From Endocalyx cinctus (lineage: Eukaryota > Ascomycota > Sordariomycetes > Amphisphaeriales > Apiosporaceae), in assembly GCA_001600455.1 (NCBI GenBank), contig BCKC01000007.1, forward strand, positions 1,304,019 to 1,368,018: a stretch of DNA of 64,000 nucleotides, given 5' to 3'. Both the position numbers and the translations under genes were made by a program. How positions within the stretch are numbered: position 1 is the stretch's first letter; each line of letters begins with the position of its first letter. Below are positions 22,448 to 36,236 of the stretch, in pieces. A model generated the notes under the pieces. It was not told the origin of the DNA, ran no database searches, and saw only the letters and a list, made by a program, of their open reading frames with translations.

Positions 22448-23327
22448 ATGTCATCTCGAGCCGTTAGGGAAGGTCGTTTTCTCGCTCGTCCGTCTCGCGA
22501 AGTCGATACCTCTGAAAATGTGAACGATTTACGAGATGGAACTGTACAAGGTCGCAAACAGCGACGGGCCACTCTTTACGATGCCGTAGCAGGTCAGTCT
22601 ATAGAGGGAGGGGCCTATAGGCCGCATCTGCCCACTTAATTACTTTGGACTTAATTACTCATTAAAAAAATATGGTATGATATGATATGTAGGCCGCGTA
22701 ACCACCACTCTTCCTCTGTTAGGGAAAGAAGACCTGGAAGATGTCACACACCACATACAGGCACCCTCTCGAAGCTGGGCGCGCGATCCAGTTCTTGCTC
22801 CCGACGAGGTTTTATTCGGTCGCGTCGGAGCACCGGCTCGGTATGCTGAAAAAGACATATACCAAGCTCACGAAGACTTACGAGATGGCGGACAAGGCGT
22901 GCTGCCCGATAGCGATATGTTAAAGGCCGTGCACACTTATACGTCGCATTTCTACGGAGCTCTCGCGTCAACTACAAAACGCCAGCGGTCTCATGACGTT
23001 AACACCGCCCACCGCGTCGCAACTAGCGACTCCAAGTCCGATAACGATGACGCCAGATCAGAGGGTAGTACGAAGAGGAGAAGGATGAGGAGAGGCGACT
23101 GGAACTTCGACGAACGAAGCATGGACGAGACGGCCCTCTTGGCTTTCGGAATTCTGCTTGAAGAGGTAGCCCGCGAGACCTTGGGAGATAAGGGTGACTT
23201 AGTCTTCACCGAAGGTGCAGGGGAAGGAGAAGACGATAATGACAAGAGTAACCATGAATGGAAGATAGGTAGCCAGGTAGTGACAAGGCCGCCCAGATCG
23301 TCACATGTATCCTTTAAAGAAGAGTGA
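22448..23327 (+). CDS. Nuclear-type protein, Rrn9-like (Pol I factor) candidate
   Basis: Model of 259 aa with exons 22448-22592 and 22693-23327 (100-nt intron, GTCAGT donor, ATGTAG acceptor). The join gives an uninterrupted protein. The central part has DEVLFGR (about 86-92), PARYAEKDIYQAHEDL (96-111) and LPDSDMLKAVHTYTSHFY (119-136). The last block resembles the conserved patch of fungal Rrn9, a subunit of the upstream activating factor for RNA polymerase I. A basic KRQRS/TKRRRMRR nuclear-signal-like region follows, then SMDETALLAFGILLEEVARE and an acidic tail (EGAGEGEDDND). No membrane or signal segment is present. The Rrn9 identity comes from recalled motif shape, so treat it as a candidate. 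It is divergent from the CSA-like gene. Confidence 0.68.
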
Positions 23328-24587
23328 GGCTTTCCGATTCTGTGCGGCTTCCAAGAGAAAAGGATTCCGTCGCACCCCCAAAAATAGAACCTGTAATATA
23401 GAGAAAGTAATTCCGTCCTCCAGAACTCGATAAGCATTCAAATTCACGAAAGCAGCGTTTGCACAGGAGTGAGGCTGAAGCGACATCTTGTCACCCCACG
23501 GACCACATAATAACCATCTGACGGGTTATGGGAGAAGAGCAGTTTTTATGACGATTCCCCGCCCGTAACATTTTGATCATTTTACTGGTTGAGATGAGGG
23601 GCATCTTTAAGGACGGTCGACCAGAGGAACATGGGTTCCCCCACATTTAGTGTACTAATAGGGACAGGGAAACCCTAATTCATTTTAAAAAAAAAGTTTT
23701 CAGAAACTGCACCGAGATGACACTGCTTACTGGGGGTCTTGAGAATGCTGGAAATATGATATATCACATCAACATCGCTGGAACATCACAATTGTGTTTG
23801 GTCAGGGGCTCTACCAGTCTCAGTTTTCACCTGGTTAAGTTATCTTTTCGATACGTAGCCCTACACTCTGCGTCGTATGCAACACTGCCGGGAGCTAGTG
23901 TAGTGTACCGTATTGGTAATGCTTGTACGCTATCAGTGTCTGCTTGGCTCGAGTGCCTAGAATCTCGATGAACAGCGATTTATTCCTATAAATCAAAATG
24001 AGGCAAACAAGCCAAAGAAAAAGTTTCACGTTCATAAATTTCCGAATAATGATCAACTTCACCTTCGATCCATGATTATACGTATATTTAAATACGGAGC
24101 TGGTGTTTCTCTTTTGCGGTGACGTTACTTCTCTATCCTAAGAAAGGATCAGACCAGGATATACCCTCAGGGATTATGCAAAAATACCACATATCTATAC
24201 TTGTACATATATATGTGTACAGCCCAGTTGTAGTGTATCGAAATAACGGCAAGGGTCAAACGAGCGAACGAGTAAGGGACTTTCTTTGCCGAAGCCGATG
24301 GGAGCGACTACCCGAATAGAGGCAACTGGCATCATCGCGGCGCCTTATTATTGATGTACCTATCCGACCATGAATACGTACACATATATTTATTACCTCC
24401 ACCACTCCGCCGCTCGGGGGTGTCAGAGAAGGTTACGAAAAGCGTATGGGGTTGCTTGATAACGAGGAGGCTAAGCTTTTGTGTCAGGAAAGGATATGCA
24501 ACCAATTCAGTCATGTGTCCATGATTGCGAAATGAGTTTGAGGTACCTAAACTCAAGAGGTTGGTAAGATTGACAGATCAATCAACC

Positions 24588-24588
24588 A

Positions 24589-24619
<31 letters not shown>

Positions 24620-24620
24620 C
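24588..24620. repeat. CAGC microsatellite
   Basis: About seven consecutive CAGC units, one slightly altered at the start, in intergenic DNA. Confidence 0.9.
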
Positions 24621-25413
24621 AGTCACCTTTTTTACGTAGCGTACCATCTGCACAGTAGCCATAGTAGGTATACAATTTCCTCACCGCCGAGGCTTTCCGA
24701 CGTCGGGAATGAACCTCTTGGGTGGTGTGTTTGTTATGTACCTCCGCGGACAGCTGTCGGTACTCCCCTCCATGCGTGTCGTTTGTATGGGACTGCCAAC
24801 CTATTGAGGTCTAGTGTTTCCGTGAAGTGAGGACTTCGCGGCCTCGTAAATAAATGAAACAACCCCTCCACAAAGTATTACTTCCACCAACATCTATATT
24901 ACAAGATGATATATTTCTATATATACGCCATTCCTTGGTGTACTAACATGGAAAATTTACATTTATGGCTTTTGTCACGAAGCCTTTTACTTTATCTTCT
25001 TCCGCTGTGTTTTTTTTTCCAGAGTTAGTATTATACGAGACGAAAACAGCGACTTCAACAGATAAAACAAATTCATTTATTTTTCTGGTACGCTAGGAAA
25101 CCCTAGCAACCAATCCCTAGCTCTTTCATATTTGGAGGGTAACATTACTACTACGCCACAGTTAAGGTGGCAGGGAATAATCAGGTGATTTTTTAACCTT
25201 CAGAAATATCTGGCGCACCCAATCTTTTCAATGTACGATATGATTGATGATATCTGAGATCTCCCGATAAAAAAGATCAGTTTGATCAAGCCCTCCGACG
25301 GAGCTGAGGGAGTTGAAAAACAAAGGTTCTGGAAAACGCGGATATTACGGACGAACAGTTTACCAAATGAAGCTTAAGGGGGAAAAATGATTATATATAG
25401 AAACCGAGGGATG

Positions 25414-25436
25414 TTTTTTTTTTTTTTTTTTTTTTA
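25414..25436. repeat. Poly-T tract
   Basis: Uninterrupted run of about 23 T in intergenic DNA; its length may be inaccurate in the assembly. Confidence 0.85.
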
Positions 25437-28400
25437 GGCGAATGATTTATTCGTACGCTTTATCTGTATAATTACATGGTAGGTTAAATAGACCTATTGG
25501 AAAGAATGATCGTTCCCGATGATTTTTCGGAAAGATGCTTGAGATGCCTACAACATGCTGGCGTTGATCCAACGATAGTGTGCATATTGTAATATATGGG
25601 GCCGTACAAGGGCCAGAAGAAAAGCCCTTCGGCTTTGTTGAATTTCATCTCTTTCGTTTGTGTTGGCCAAGGTTTATCTTGCATTCTAAAATAACAATAG
25701 GACCCTGATTGTCGTCGTCTTGTTTTAAAAGCAGAGGAGATCTGCCGTATAACCCTTGCATAATTTAACGAACAAATGACACTCGTTCTAGTCCAGCGTC
25801 CGCTACTCGGTTAGAATCTATTGATCTGCACCCACACCCCACTATTATACCACGAAGTGCAAGACGAAGCACGTCAGGCATTAATATCCTTCTTCATTTA
25901 TACTAGTGTAAGATACGTAGCGTATTAATGATGGTATTATAGCTGTGACGAGGTCGCTTACCGACTGCGGTTAAGGGTCTTCAGTGACGAAAAGGTACGA
26001 GGGATAAAAAAAAAAATGCAAAAGAAGGAGTCCAGGAAACCCCTGAAAATTTTAAAGTATAATTTAAGCACTGACGTTGTGTGTGGATGGTGGGCCTGGC
26101 TCCATAGCTCTTCTGCAGGAGTTTGGTGCGGTAAAAGTCATGTGACACATCGTTCTCGGTTATCCATCCATGGATGCTTATGTACCTATATCCTAATCAT
26201 GTATTCATATACTCGAAGCTGAGTCGAATATTCTTCTCTGGTATCGTCAGCTTACCTAAAAAGAGAAATCATTTCGTCCAGGTGGGTTCACGCGATAGTA
26301 CTCTCTAGAGGCATAAGGCCGAAGTGCACTGATCTTGAATGAAACTTGAATATTGCGTCGTGATCTCCTCTGTTGCGTACTTATCAATCAGATAACTCTG
26401 ACACTGCACGGGATACCCTGAAGGAAACTTTAACGGATTTCCATGCTTCGGGATGTGGTGGTACTCAATAGTTTTACACCCCAGGCATCACTTACTTGAT
26501 TTTTGATTGAGACGAACGAAAACGTTGTCGCACTACCTTCGTTGTGGTTGGGCATCAAGATCGCCCGCCGAACATGGTTAATGCGATAATCCTCGAGTTG
26601 CTGCCGAAATTTTTTTTCCTCATCTCGGTCTTGTCGACAGTGGCGTATAAAATCATGGAGCACCATGGATGATAGTATAGAAAAAATAGGTACAATCTTC
26701 TCTAGTGCCCGAGCACTAGCGTGTGGCAAAGATTATAGAAAGTTGGTCAAGTCCGAAGGATATAAAAAAGGAATATTCGAATTTTATTTCGTCCAACTGC
26801 CCCATAACCGCGTCATGTACCTGGTTTGACATCTTTATTGGGTCCAGCTCTCCTCTTTGTCAGTATCTCGTAATGATGAAAACTCGGGATGTTTGTAGTT
26901 TCTGGTTTAAGCCGCGAAAAAAAAAGAGTTGATATTACGGAGGAAAGAAAATATGGAGCTTCATAAGACTTCATACATAAGAGAATTGACTTTTTTTTTT
27001 TTTTCAACCGGGTTACCTCATTGAGGGACAGCCGCCATCCGATTATCCGTGTTTAGATTTTCGGAGGCATCTAGACCAATAGAAGAGTGGTTGATCTACT
27101 AACTAGAGCTTGGAATATCGATTTAAAATACGGTTCAACCAAGTATGGTGGTTGAACTAGTCGAGAAGTCGCTCTGGGCAGGTACAGGCGTTATAATCGT
27201 ATGTACATAATTATAATCATAGCCATAAGTTTGTGAGTAGTTAGGGTAGTGTAGGATTGCGCAGCCATAATTCATACAGTGGTCCCTTAGATGTCAAAAC
27301 TCGCACCGAGGTTTCAAATACAATAAAGTGATGTCATTTCTGGATTATGTACATTTGAGTTATCTAGCCAGTCTTTGTTTCAAGCTTCGCCTCCGACACT
27401 AAGTAGAAATGTCTCGTCCGAAAAGGTTGGAAATCCGTATCTTTTTATTGACACACGTCTCGGGTAACTCTAGCAGCTGCAGCATCGTAATTTTTACGGT
27501 GTAAAACGCAGTTTCAACTACTATGTAATCATAGGAGGATCTACATATTATATAACAACTGTCCTCTACGTAACTAGAACGTCTTAACCCGTTTTCCTAT
27601 CGAGGCTCGATCAGGGTCGGATTAAATGCGCTAAAAACCACGGGATGAGGCGTCGGACTATTCTAGTCGCCTTACTCATTACTGTATATGCAGTGGAAAA
27701 ATCAAATAAATAAAAATTAAATAACTAAATAAATAAACAAATAATATGCGCCTAGGGTCGTCTTGCACGTGGCCTTCTGGTTTTTTTTTTTTTTCTTATG
27801 GCTGTCTTAGAACTCAAGCACAGATCTTAGCCACGCGTGACCGTCTATTCATGCGCCTTGGTTTTTCTTTTAGGGAGTAATGATCCTCTACCTTCGAGAC
27901 ATGTTTGAATCTGATAACACCCTCTGCAAGTCGCCGTTTGTGGATAGCGAGAGTGGTAAAAAACCGTAAAACTTGCTTACAATGTGGGGCATGAAAAGGG
28001 TATGGTCTAGAACGCCATTATTTTAACTGGGGTTGGATTAATACACTACACAGTAAACGGTAACCAGACAGTGAAGACGGTCGCTGAAATGAACGTACTG
28101 TGTGTATATCTACAAGGCGAGTGGTTCGTAATTTAGTGTATATGACAGATCATTCTGAGCTGGACATAAGTCAAAAGTACTTCAAGTCCCTTTTCAGCCC
28201 GTAACAATATTTCCAGGTATGATTCCTTTCATAACCTACGTATACTACTACCTAGGTATGTACTATGTATATCGATGATGTTTCTTTTGCACGGTATTGG
28301 CATTCGCAGGTGATGTCACATGGATGAATATCTTACTCAAGATTGGTGAGGTTATGCCTACATATATGGGGAATTTTATGTTTGATAGGTCTTAAGTAGA

Positions 28401-28560
28401 CATGGGTAGGTTTGGATGAGCATGTGGTTAAAACCACGTATTAGAACAAACAAACAACTAAACATATACATATACACATTGCACATACCGTATGAATGTC
28501 ATTGATTCTGTGCCTACATGTGGACATATATAAAAGTTCTAACCGTTTAATTACACTACT

Positions 28561-28571
28561 GTACTCCGTAC
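28561..28571. repeat. GTACTCCGTAC dispersed element
   Basis: Exact copy, in the long gene-poor region before the transcription factor. Confidence 0.7.
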
Positions 28572-30699
28572 ACTAGACTAGGTAAGTTGGTATCTCAGAT
28601 TTTAACTTTAGTTAAGATGTTGCCTATTTCTTCCTCAGTCAGGGTCTCCATAGTTAAATGGATAACTTTTTGACAATAGTCAGCCGCGCATCCTTGGCGT
28701 AAATTGGATGGATATATGGATTGCGTGTTTAAAATAATATATCGTATACCTACGGGCCACGGCCATCTTACCTTTTTTTTTTTTTTTTTGCGAGAGTTCC
28801 TACGCCCTTCATTAGGAAACTTTATGCGTGTATGAGCCTGCGGGTTTCGTGTTATCAAGCTACGAGGGTCTAATTGGTAATTACCTTAAAACCCGGTCTG
28901 CTAGGTAGATCATTGATGCATTGGTGTAAGCATTGGGGATATCATCTTTTCATCTTTCCAAATAGCTATCCAAGTAAGCGGTATTCAGCCTCGTTATGCA
29001 GGACTACTGATAGCCACTGATGGCCTGGTACGTAGTATAGAACAGGCGGTTAATTAAGATGGAATAAAAGTTTGCGGATGCTCTTTTTTTCTTTTCTTTA
29101 CCAGGCCTTGTGCGTATACACCGTTTTTACCTTTGTGCCGCCGCTGTACTTGGAAAGGTTGCGTAGGTGAAGGCGATGGATGGTACTCATACTAGTGTCG
29201 GTAATTAGCATATATGTCTCCATGCGTATGCATAATGCCCATGTTTTGGACGTTTTGTTGGTAGCAGATATGCAATTACAAATGCCTCAACAGGAGTAAC
29301 ATATAAGATAATCAACCCCCCCCCCCTCTCCCAAGAACCCAGAATGCCAATGGCTGGGCGCAACGGAAAGGTTGAGTATCTTTCAAGGTGGGGAAGGTAA
29401 TGGAGTATTTTACCGACCATATGGTCGCGGCACGGAGTGGGATTGGACGAGGAGTATCCCTCTGGGAGGGTTGTGATCAAACCTAGTAACAGCTGGGGAA
29501 GGATTATAATCCTGACATGCTCAGACGTTACGACTCTCCTTCCTTTTCTTTTTTGCCTTTACTCGGCCCGGAAATATTACTTGCGGGAAATATATGTTAT
29601 GCCCGCGACTGTCCAGTTATAAAAAGCACACGTAGATAGACTAGCTAGTACATGATACACACCTACATAATATATGCCTTCGCGAAAAAAAAGGGAGAAA
29701 GAGAATGTTGAAATGAGAAATGAGCAGTGCGTGTTCAGGTTATAATGCGTGAATACGGCGAATTTGTATATTCAGCTGGAAAAATAATATAATACAATAT
29801 AACCAGACGAAATGTGAGGAATAAGAAAAAGAATCATGCGGAGATTGATAGCTAGTCAGACGTTGTATTCCCACATGCTGTAGGTTTCCGTAATGCGGTA
29901 CGGGGCAGATCAGTCACAACACCTCTTTATCTACTACCTTTACCTCCATATCGGACCAGGGCTTATTGATGAGATGAGATTGAGACAGGGTGTGATAGAG
30001 TTGATAGAGCTTGACATTATTAAAAGACTGAGGAACTGCAAGATGCCGCTTACACATATCCGATACTATTCGCTTTTTATTTGTCTATATACCCCGGGCA
30101 ATAAAAGAGGCTGTTGAACGTTGTACATTAGGAAATATATACATACCGACGTAGAGGCAGTGCTTAAAAACTAATTTACATACCATATCTAGCTAGTACG
30201 TGTATATTCCCTGCCTCCATTCCCCCCCCCCCCCCCCATCATACTTAGTAATGGTTAACGGGTGAAGGGAGTTTTTATATGTATGTATATGTGTGGACAT
30301 CAATTTATCATCGACATCTTTCTGTGTCACGCTTCCATCTTTGATAGAATCTAAAATGTGTAGTAAGTAATGTCGCTAGTTTGTTACTTGTAAGTTTTGA
30401 GTACTGCAATGATTCATGATCTCCTAAATCGGAACTTTTTTAGATCTTGTCTGTAACCTCTTCCGCCTATGTATCATTTTTGAAGTCGAAAGGGGACAGT
30501 AGTTCATCTTTTTTTTTTTTTCTCGGTACGTGTAGACATATTGTATCCAACCTAGTCCAGTCCAGTATTGGGCGGGCTTGGCGTATGCCATTGTGGGTAG
30601 TACAGACAAGTACTAACTACCGATTCTGGTAGTGGTCTGTAGCTGTTCTTAACTTATATTAGCGATCATTTAACGCTGTTAACGCAGTCTTGCAGTGAA

Positions 30700-32523
30700 G
30701 ACTTTCACCGCTTCCACCGTTATATACACCTGCATTTATATTTACATTTACATTGGCATTGGCATTGGCATTTATTTACATTTGCACTTTACATACTTGT
30801 CAACGTATACGTCTTGATTATCGACTTCTAGATTTCTTCAATATTCAATACTCACACATTGTTACTTCTTCCGCAACATTCTCGTTCTGCATCGTTTGTT
30901 TATATTCTTATCAATCCCTATCATCTCGGGATAGTAACTACCTATGTATGTACCTATGTATATTTCATCTATTACTCCGGCGCCTTTTATTTTATTTTGT
31001 TTTGTTTTATTTGCTTAGTTTCTTCCCCTACATTACATCAAGTACTAAGGATCATCCTATCCTCTGTTTTAATTTAACACCCATCTACTTTCCCACTTAC
31101 TATTGCAACGTCGTGACACTTCAACTACACTATAAGTTTACTTGTCCTTGATTTATGCGCTATTCCTTAGTATTTAGACCCTCTATTACACTCACAGACT
31201 TTCTGGCCGTCTACAGAACGACCCCATCGTCAAAAGAAAGAAGAAGAAAAAAAAATACTGGCGGCCAGCGGTTGGAGAGTCTATCCAGTCTTTGTAACAT
31301 GACCAGGGGTCTTGGGTCTTACATCCCCATCAAAAGGCAAAAGTCGAAGAAGGCTTGCCAAGATGAGCAATTACAATACGACTGCACAACCTTGTTGTCT
31401 TCTCTATCTTGCCCATGTTTATGCCATCCCTGTCCCTTTAGCTAGTCAAGCTTACCCTGTTCATTTCTCCATTTATGATGGTCATAGTCCGCTCCATCCA
31501 ATGTACCCACTACCTATGAAAAATAGTATTTTGTATGTTCCGCATGTGTAGATATGCAAGTATATAGGTATCATTTAGTATCAAGTTGCTACACATATAC
31601 CTTTATTATACCCACACAGTACTTACTATCAAATGTATAGTATCCTCTCTCCTCCTACCAATACTATAATGCACACCAAGTACGGAGTAGTGTAAGTACC
31701 TACCTCCAGTACCTCTAACCTATGATCTCCATTTTAAACCAGAAAAGAGAGAGAGGAAGAGAGAGAGAAAAAAAAATAACGACATCCTAGTCCATCTTTC
31801 CATGGAACACCTCGGTTCTCTCCATTCCATCCCATGCTACCAAGCTAAGCTGAAGCCATCGTGCTCTCGTTCGCAGATGACATACAACACTCTTTATCCA
31901 CTTCTTTATTATCATTAGTGATTCTTGTTAGTTATCTGATTCCCCTGTTTGAAGGAGTTTACCTTGCCCATATCTTGATGTCCTAAGGTGTCTCGTTCCA
32001 CAACAACGTTCACTCGTTTTACTATTTTTTTTTTTTCTTCTGTACACCCCCCGAGGACGAAGGCGCCCCTCTACTCCGTGGGTACTGTAACGGTTGTAGC
32101 CCCATCACTGCCCAACTTGCTGATCATTTCTCCTCGGGTTCTTGGGGCTCTAGAGCTTCATCCAGGGTGCTGGGACAACTCCGCGCACCTCACTCTCGAG
32201 TGACAAAGCAGCTTTCTCTCAACATAGTACACACTATCTACACACTACATCACTACGAATTTACATACTCCTATGTCATTACGCACCAATAGGACATCCA
32301 ATATCGTTCGGAATTGTTGTCCTCCACACCCCGAATTCCCTAAGCCCACTACTTTGACTCTCCTTGGCGCACCCTCGTCTCTATTTGCTGCTGAGGGTCC
32401 AGCAAATTTTTTTTGATCGCCTTTCCATGGCTGCTTCCCCCAATCCAGTCATTGCCTGACCTGTGCTCGTGTTTACATAGCCGCATATGCCCGAAAATAT
32501 ATATTAATCATAATTCCTAAATC
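30700..32523 (+). promoter_or_regulatory. Pyrimidine-rich upstream region of the Zn2Cys6 gene
   Basis: About 1.8 kb upstream of the ATG at 32524 is rich in C and T on the coding strand, with repeated TTTCTT, CTCTCT and CCATCC tracts. Such tracts are common around fungal transcription starts and long 5' leaders. No TATA box or upstream regulatory frame stands out. The region could also hide a non-coding transcript; the sequence alone does not decide. Confidence 0.4.
31680..31690. repeat. GTACGGAGTAG, near reverse copy of the element
   Basis: Matches the reverse complement of GTACTCCGTAC at 10 of 11 bases; lies upstream of the Zn2Cys6 gene. Confidence 0.55.
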
Positions 32524-35500
32524 ATGGAACCTGGGCCTCCCGAATCCAAACGTCCTCGTCTGTCGACTGGAGGCTCGCCATACTTCCATAACGGCGGATC
32601 GTTACCACACCCTACCGTCGCACATCATCAAGCAGTACCAGGTCCTCACCATCCACCACCGCCTCCATACCAGCCTCAGCCGCCGCCGCCGACTTTCTCG
32701 CGGCCGCCAGAGCCTCCTCTGCCGGCTGCTCACCATCCTCACGACGACCGCCGACATCATGAGCATGAGCCATATCCGCCTATACAGGACCCCCATCGAC
32801 AGCTTCCCCCTTCGCCGGCGCATCCACCTTTCCACAGCTATCCGCCACGGGATCCCGTTGTGAAGCGGGACCCAGGCGAAGAAGCATCTCTAGCTCAGCT
32901 GCGCCGACCGAATTCGACCGGAAACGTTGCCGACGGTCTTCCTTCGCATGGCCCTACGCCCCAGCATCCGAATCATTCACACCACGACGACGTGAGACGA
33001 CACATGAGTTACGACAACACGCCATCTATGCCGCACTCGCCGGCATTATACCGGCCACCTCCGAATTACCACCCTCCTCCCCCGACCCCTGTTGCGCAGC
33101 AACATCCTCAATATGAACCTCATGTCTATGGTCCTCCCGCACAAATGTACTCTCCGTTGGAGGTACATCCAGCAGCTAGTGCGAAGCGGAAAGCACAACG
33201 AGCATCACAGGTGAGGAATCCTGAGAATCGTTTTTTTTTTCTTTTAGCAAGAAGAACCGCTAACGTAAAAATTTTCTAAAGGCTTGCGATAGTTGTAGGC
33301 AGTTAAAAGCGAAATGCGACGAGACGAAACCATGTAAAAACTGTCGGGAAAAGAATGTGGAGTGCAAATACCGAGATCCGCCAGCGAAGCAGTAAGTTTT
33401 GGCTTGACAAAAGTTTAAATGCGTTGCTATACTAATAATTCGTAGACCCGACAAAGTTAGTGCAGACATACTAGACGCAATTATGAGTATGAAAGAGGAG
33501 ATGACTCGTGGGTTTTCTTCGATTTCCAGATTAGAGAACCGGCTTTTACCATTAGAGTCTCGTCTCGAACGTCTAGAAACAACGGTAAACAAGCAATTTA
33601 GCCCGACAACGCATAATTTGAAAATCGAATCTACTGAGCAGGAAGAAACGTCAAATTTCCCCGAGTCGCCTACCGCTAGCAAATTGCAACCCGAGGATCA
33701 GATGTCATCGCCAGGAGGGACGGTAGTTGAGCCAAATTTAACTGTTAACGAGGCTCGAGAAACGTTGCGCGAGATTGGCGAAGACGACGATATAGAAGAC
33801 CGACCTCACCCTGCCGTATCGCCTGGAAAGCCGGCTATGCCATTGAACCATACAACATTAGCCGGGTTATTATTAACATGGCCGTCTATCGAGCGTATGG
33901 TAAAGCATCATTTGAACGCCGAAAAGATACTATACGTAGAGGAATTCCCCATCCGCCAGGAGCATCAACGAGGCTTATTGCGTGTTTTTGGTAGAGGAGA
34001 GGGGTTTGATACCGAGGGTCGTAACGCCGATAAACCGACTCCCCAGGATCCTGCTATGACGGATATGGAAGAACCATCAGAGATGTCATCACCCTCGCCT
34101 AGAAATGACTTGGCGTCGCTGGGTCAGGTAGGAGCTTTCACACCCGGTCCCGATGTGCACTACAAAGGAGGTGTTATCAATGTCGATGGCAATCCGGATT
34201 GGGAACCGGCCAAGGTCTGGAAATACGTGCAAAGTTTTAAGGATAACATCCTTAATATGCATCCGATACTGATGCACAAAGAGCTGGATGCGATGGTGAA
34301 AATATTTCTGAGTACCATGGGGAAAACTTCGCCGCCTCCCCAACCCAAAGTCAGTTCGTTGGCCAAGTTCGTAAATCACCCCCCCTCCACCGCCACTCCT
34401 GTAATGCCCGAATCAGGAATGAAGAGGAAACGGTCTCCTGGAGCGGACGAGCCAAGCCCCAACGGTGCATTCTTCAAGCCTGGCAGACCATTTCGAAGTG
34501 TTCACCATGCCCTAGTTCTTCTTGTGCTCGCATTAGGTAAAATATGTCTGCACCGAGACAAGATACCAGACGTTGTTCGCGATACGGAGCAGCCATTTCA
34601 TAATTCGCCGTCAATGCGAAACGGTGTACTGTCATCCCCATCTCAAGGATCGCCTCCCGGGATATTCGGTCTATCGCATTCCACATTTCCCTCGCCCAAG
34701 GAGAATGACCGACATTCTATGAGTCGGAGACCCTCGATGCAAGGTTACCCTAACATACCTAGGAGTGCGCAATCTCACAAACGCAACATAGATGTGATAC
34801 CCGGTCTCGAATATTTTGCTCTTGCGACCGACATTATGGGAAGTCATTGTGGCGGTCTGAATCTGAAGCATGTGTATACGAATATCCTAGCCGGGCTTTA
34901 TCAAGGCCAACTTGGCCGAGTTTTGGAAAGCTGGCAGTTTATTTCCACGGCATGCCGAACTCTCCAATTTATTCTTCGCCCGTAAGTCACACATGCTGAC
35001 ATGTCAATTTTCCCTCGACAACATTTGCTAATATAAAATAATTAGGAGCTTTGGTCGGCTGGCTAGAGAGAATCCATTGAGTAGCATTGGCGATAATAGG
35101 CGAGACAATCAACTCGCTTTCGCCTTTTGGACTTGTCTGCAACTTGAGAGGTAAGAATTATTATTAGATTAGTACAGTTCAGCATATGCTAATATGACAT
35201 TACATCCTTAGTGATATTTTGGCTGAGCTGCCTCTTCCGCAGTCTGGTATCTTGCAGTATGAGAGTCGGATGCCTTATCCTAACTCCAAGTTTGCCATCG
35301 AACAAGGCTCCCCGAAGCATGTTGTTGAAGGATACCTCGCTCAGCTATATCTACGAAAACAGCTTAACAGGGTTCACAATATGCTTTACGACCCCGAAAA
35401 GGCGAGCCGGATGCGCCCGGACGACCCTGCTATGTTGGAAGAGATCGAGGAGATACAGAAGATGCTCAAGAACTCCCGAGATAAGTGGGTGCCTGCGTAT

Positions 35501-36236
35501 TATCAATGGAGCGATAACGACAAGCCTGCGAGCGATATTCTGTCAGCACGACTGCGTGCAAAGTATTGGGGCTCTCAGGTCATTCTCTACCGGCCTTTCT
35601 TACGATGGATACTCGACAGAGAAGATTACCAGGACGGCGGAAATCCTGATGCCGGTACCCAGTTCTCAGCTCTGACGCACGAGTACGCACAATTAGCAAT
35701 AAAGGCTCTTATTGAAAGTACAAAAGCCTTCCAGGGCCTGGAAGCCAACCAACGTATCATCATAACAAACGTCTTCGGGACGGCCCACGCGTAAGCTATC
35801 ACGAAAACCCCCTAAGATATGACGCTTTTTCATAACTAACTTTTGGATTTTTTTTTTTTTTAGCCAATGGGGCAACCTCTTAACGTTAGCTGCATGCTTC
35901 CGCGACTCGATACTAACAAAATATATCCCCGTTGATGAGCTAAGGTTCCTTTTCTGGAAAACAATCGGGTTCTTCCGATCTATCGCTCAGCCTACAAGTG
36001 CGCTCACGGTAGACATGAATATCTTGATTGGCCTAGCCAGAGACTTCAACTTTCCGGATAATGAGTATGATACGCGACCAAACTCAAGCTTCTCGAGCAT
36101 GGCGAGCAGCAATTATCTGCCGCCCATCCAGCATCACCCTGATAACGGTGGCTATAACATGCACCACGCATCATCCCCATCGAGTATGCACAGGCCGCAT
36201 CAGCCACCTCCTCTGCCGGTACACTCGGTGCCTTAG
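32524..36236 (+). CDS. Zn2Cys6 fungal-specific transcription factor
   Basis: Nuclear sequence-specific DNA-binding regulator of the Gal4 class. The 1129-aa model has six exons: 32524-33210, 33282-33391, 33446-34981, 35046-35150, 35212-35790 and 35864-36236, all with GT..AG introns of 54-73 nt. Residues 1-229 are disordered and rich in Pro and His. Exon 2 encodes the binuclear zinc cluster, Cys231-X2-Cys234-X6-Cys241-X5-Cys247-X2-Cys250-X6-Cys257, ending in KYRDPP. A heptad-like segment at about 282-310 (ISRLENRLLPLESRLERLE) probably dimerises. The middle homology domain follows from about 470 to 1080 (VINVDGNPDWEPAKVWKY, PFRSVHHALVLLVLALG, AFAFWTCLQLESDILAELP). The C-terminus is again Pro/His-rich. 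Target genes are unknown, and I do not assign a named ortholog. Confidence 0.95.

Larger units (their letters stand above)
23328..32523. other. Long gene-poor region (9.2 kb)
   Basis: No gene could be supported on either strand. It contains a CAGC microsatellite (24592-24620), a T23 run near 25414-25436, one GTACTCCGTAC element (28561-28571) and a reverse-complement near-copy (31680-31690), C10-C16 runs near 29317 and 30223, and a CATTGG/CATTTA short repeat near 30740-30785. From about 30.7 kb to 32.5 kb the plus strand is pyrimidine-rich with few ATGs, which fits a long promoter and 5' leader for the transcription factor. Confidence 0.5.
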
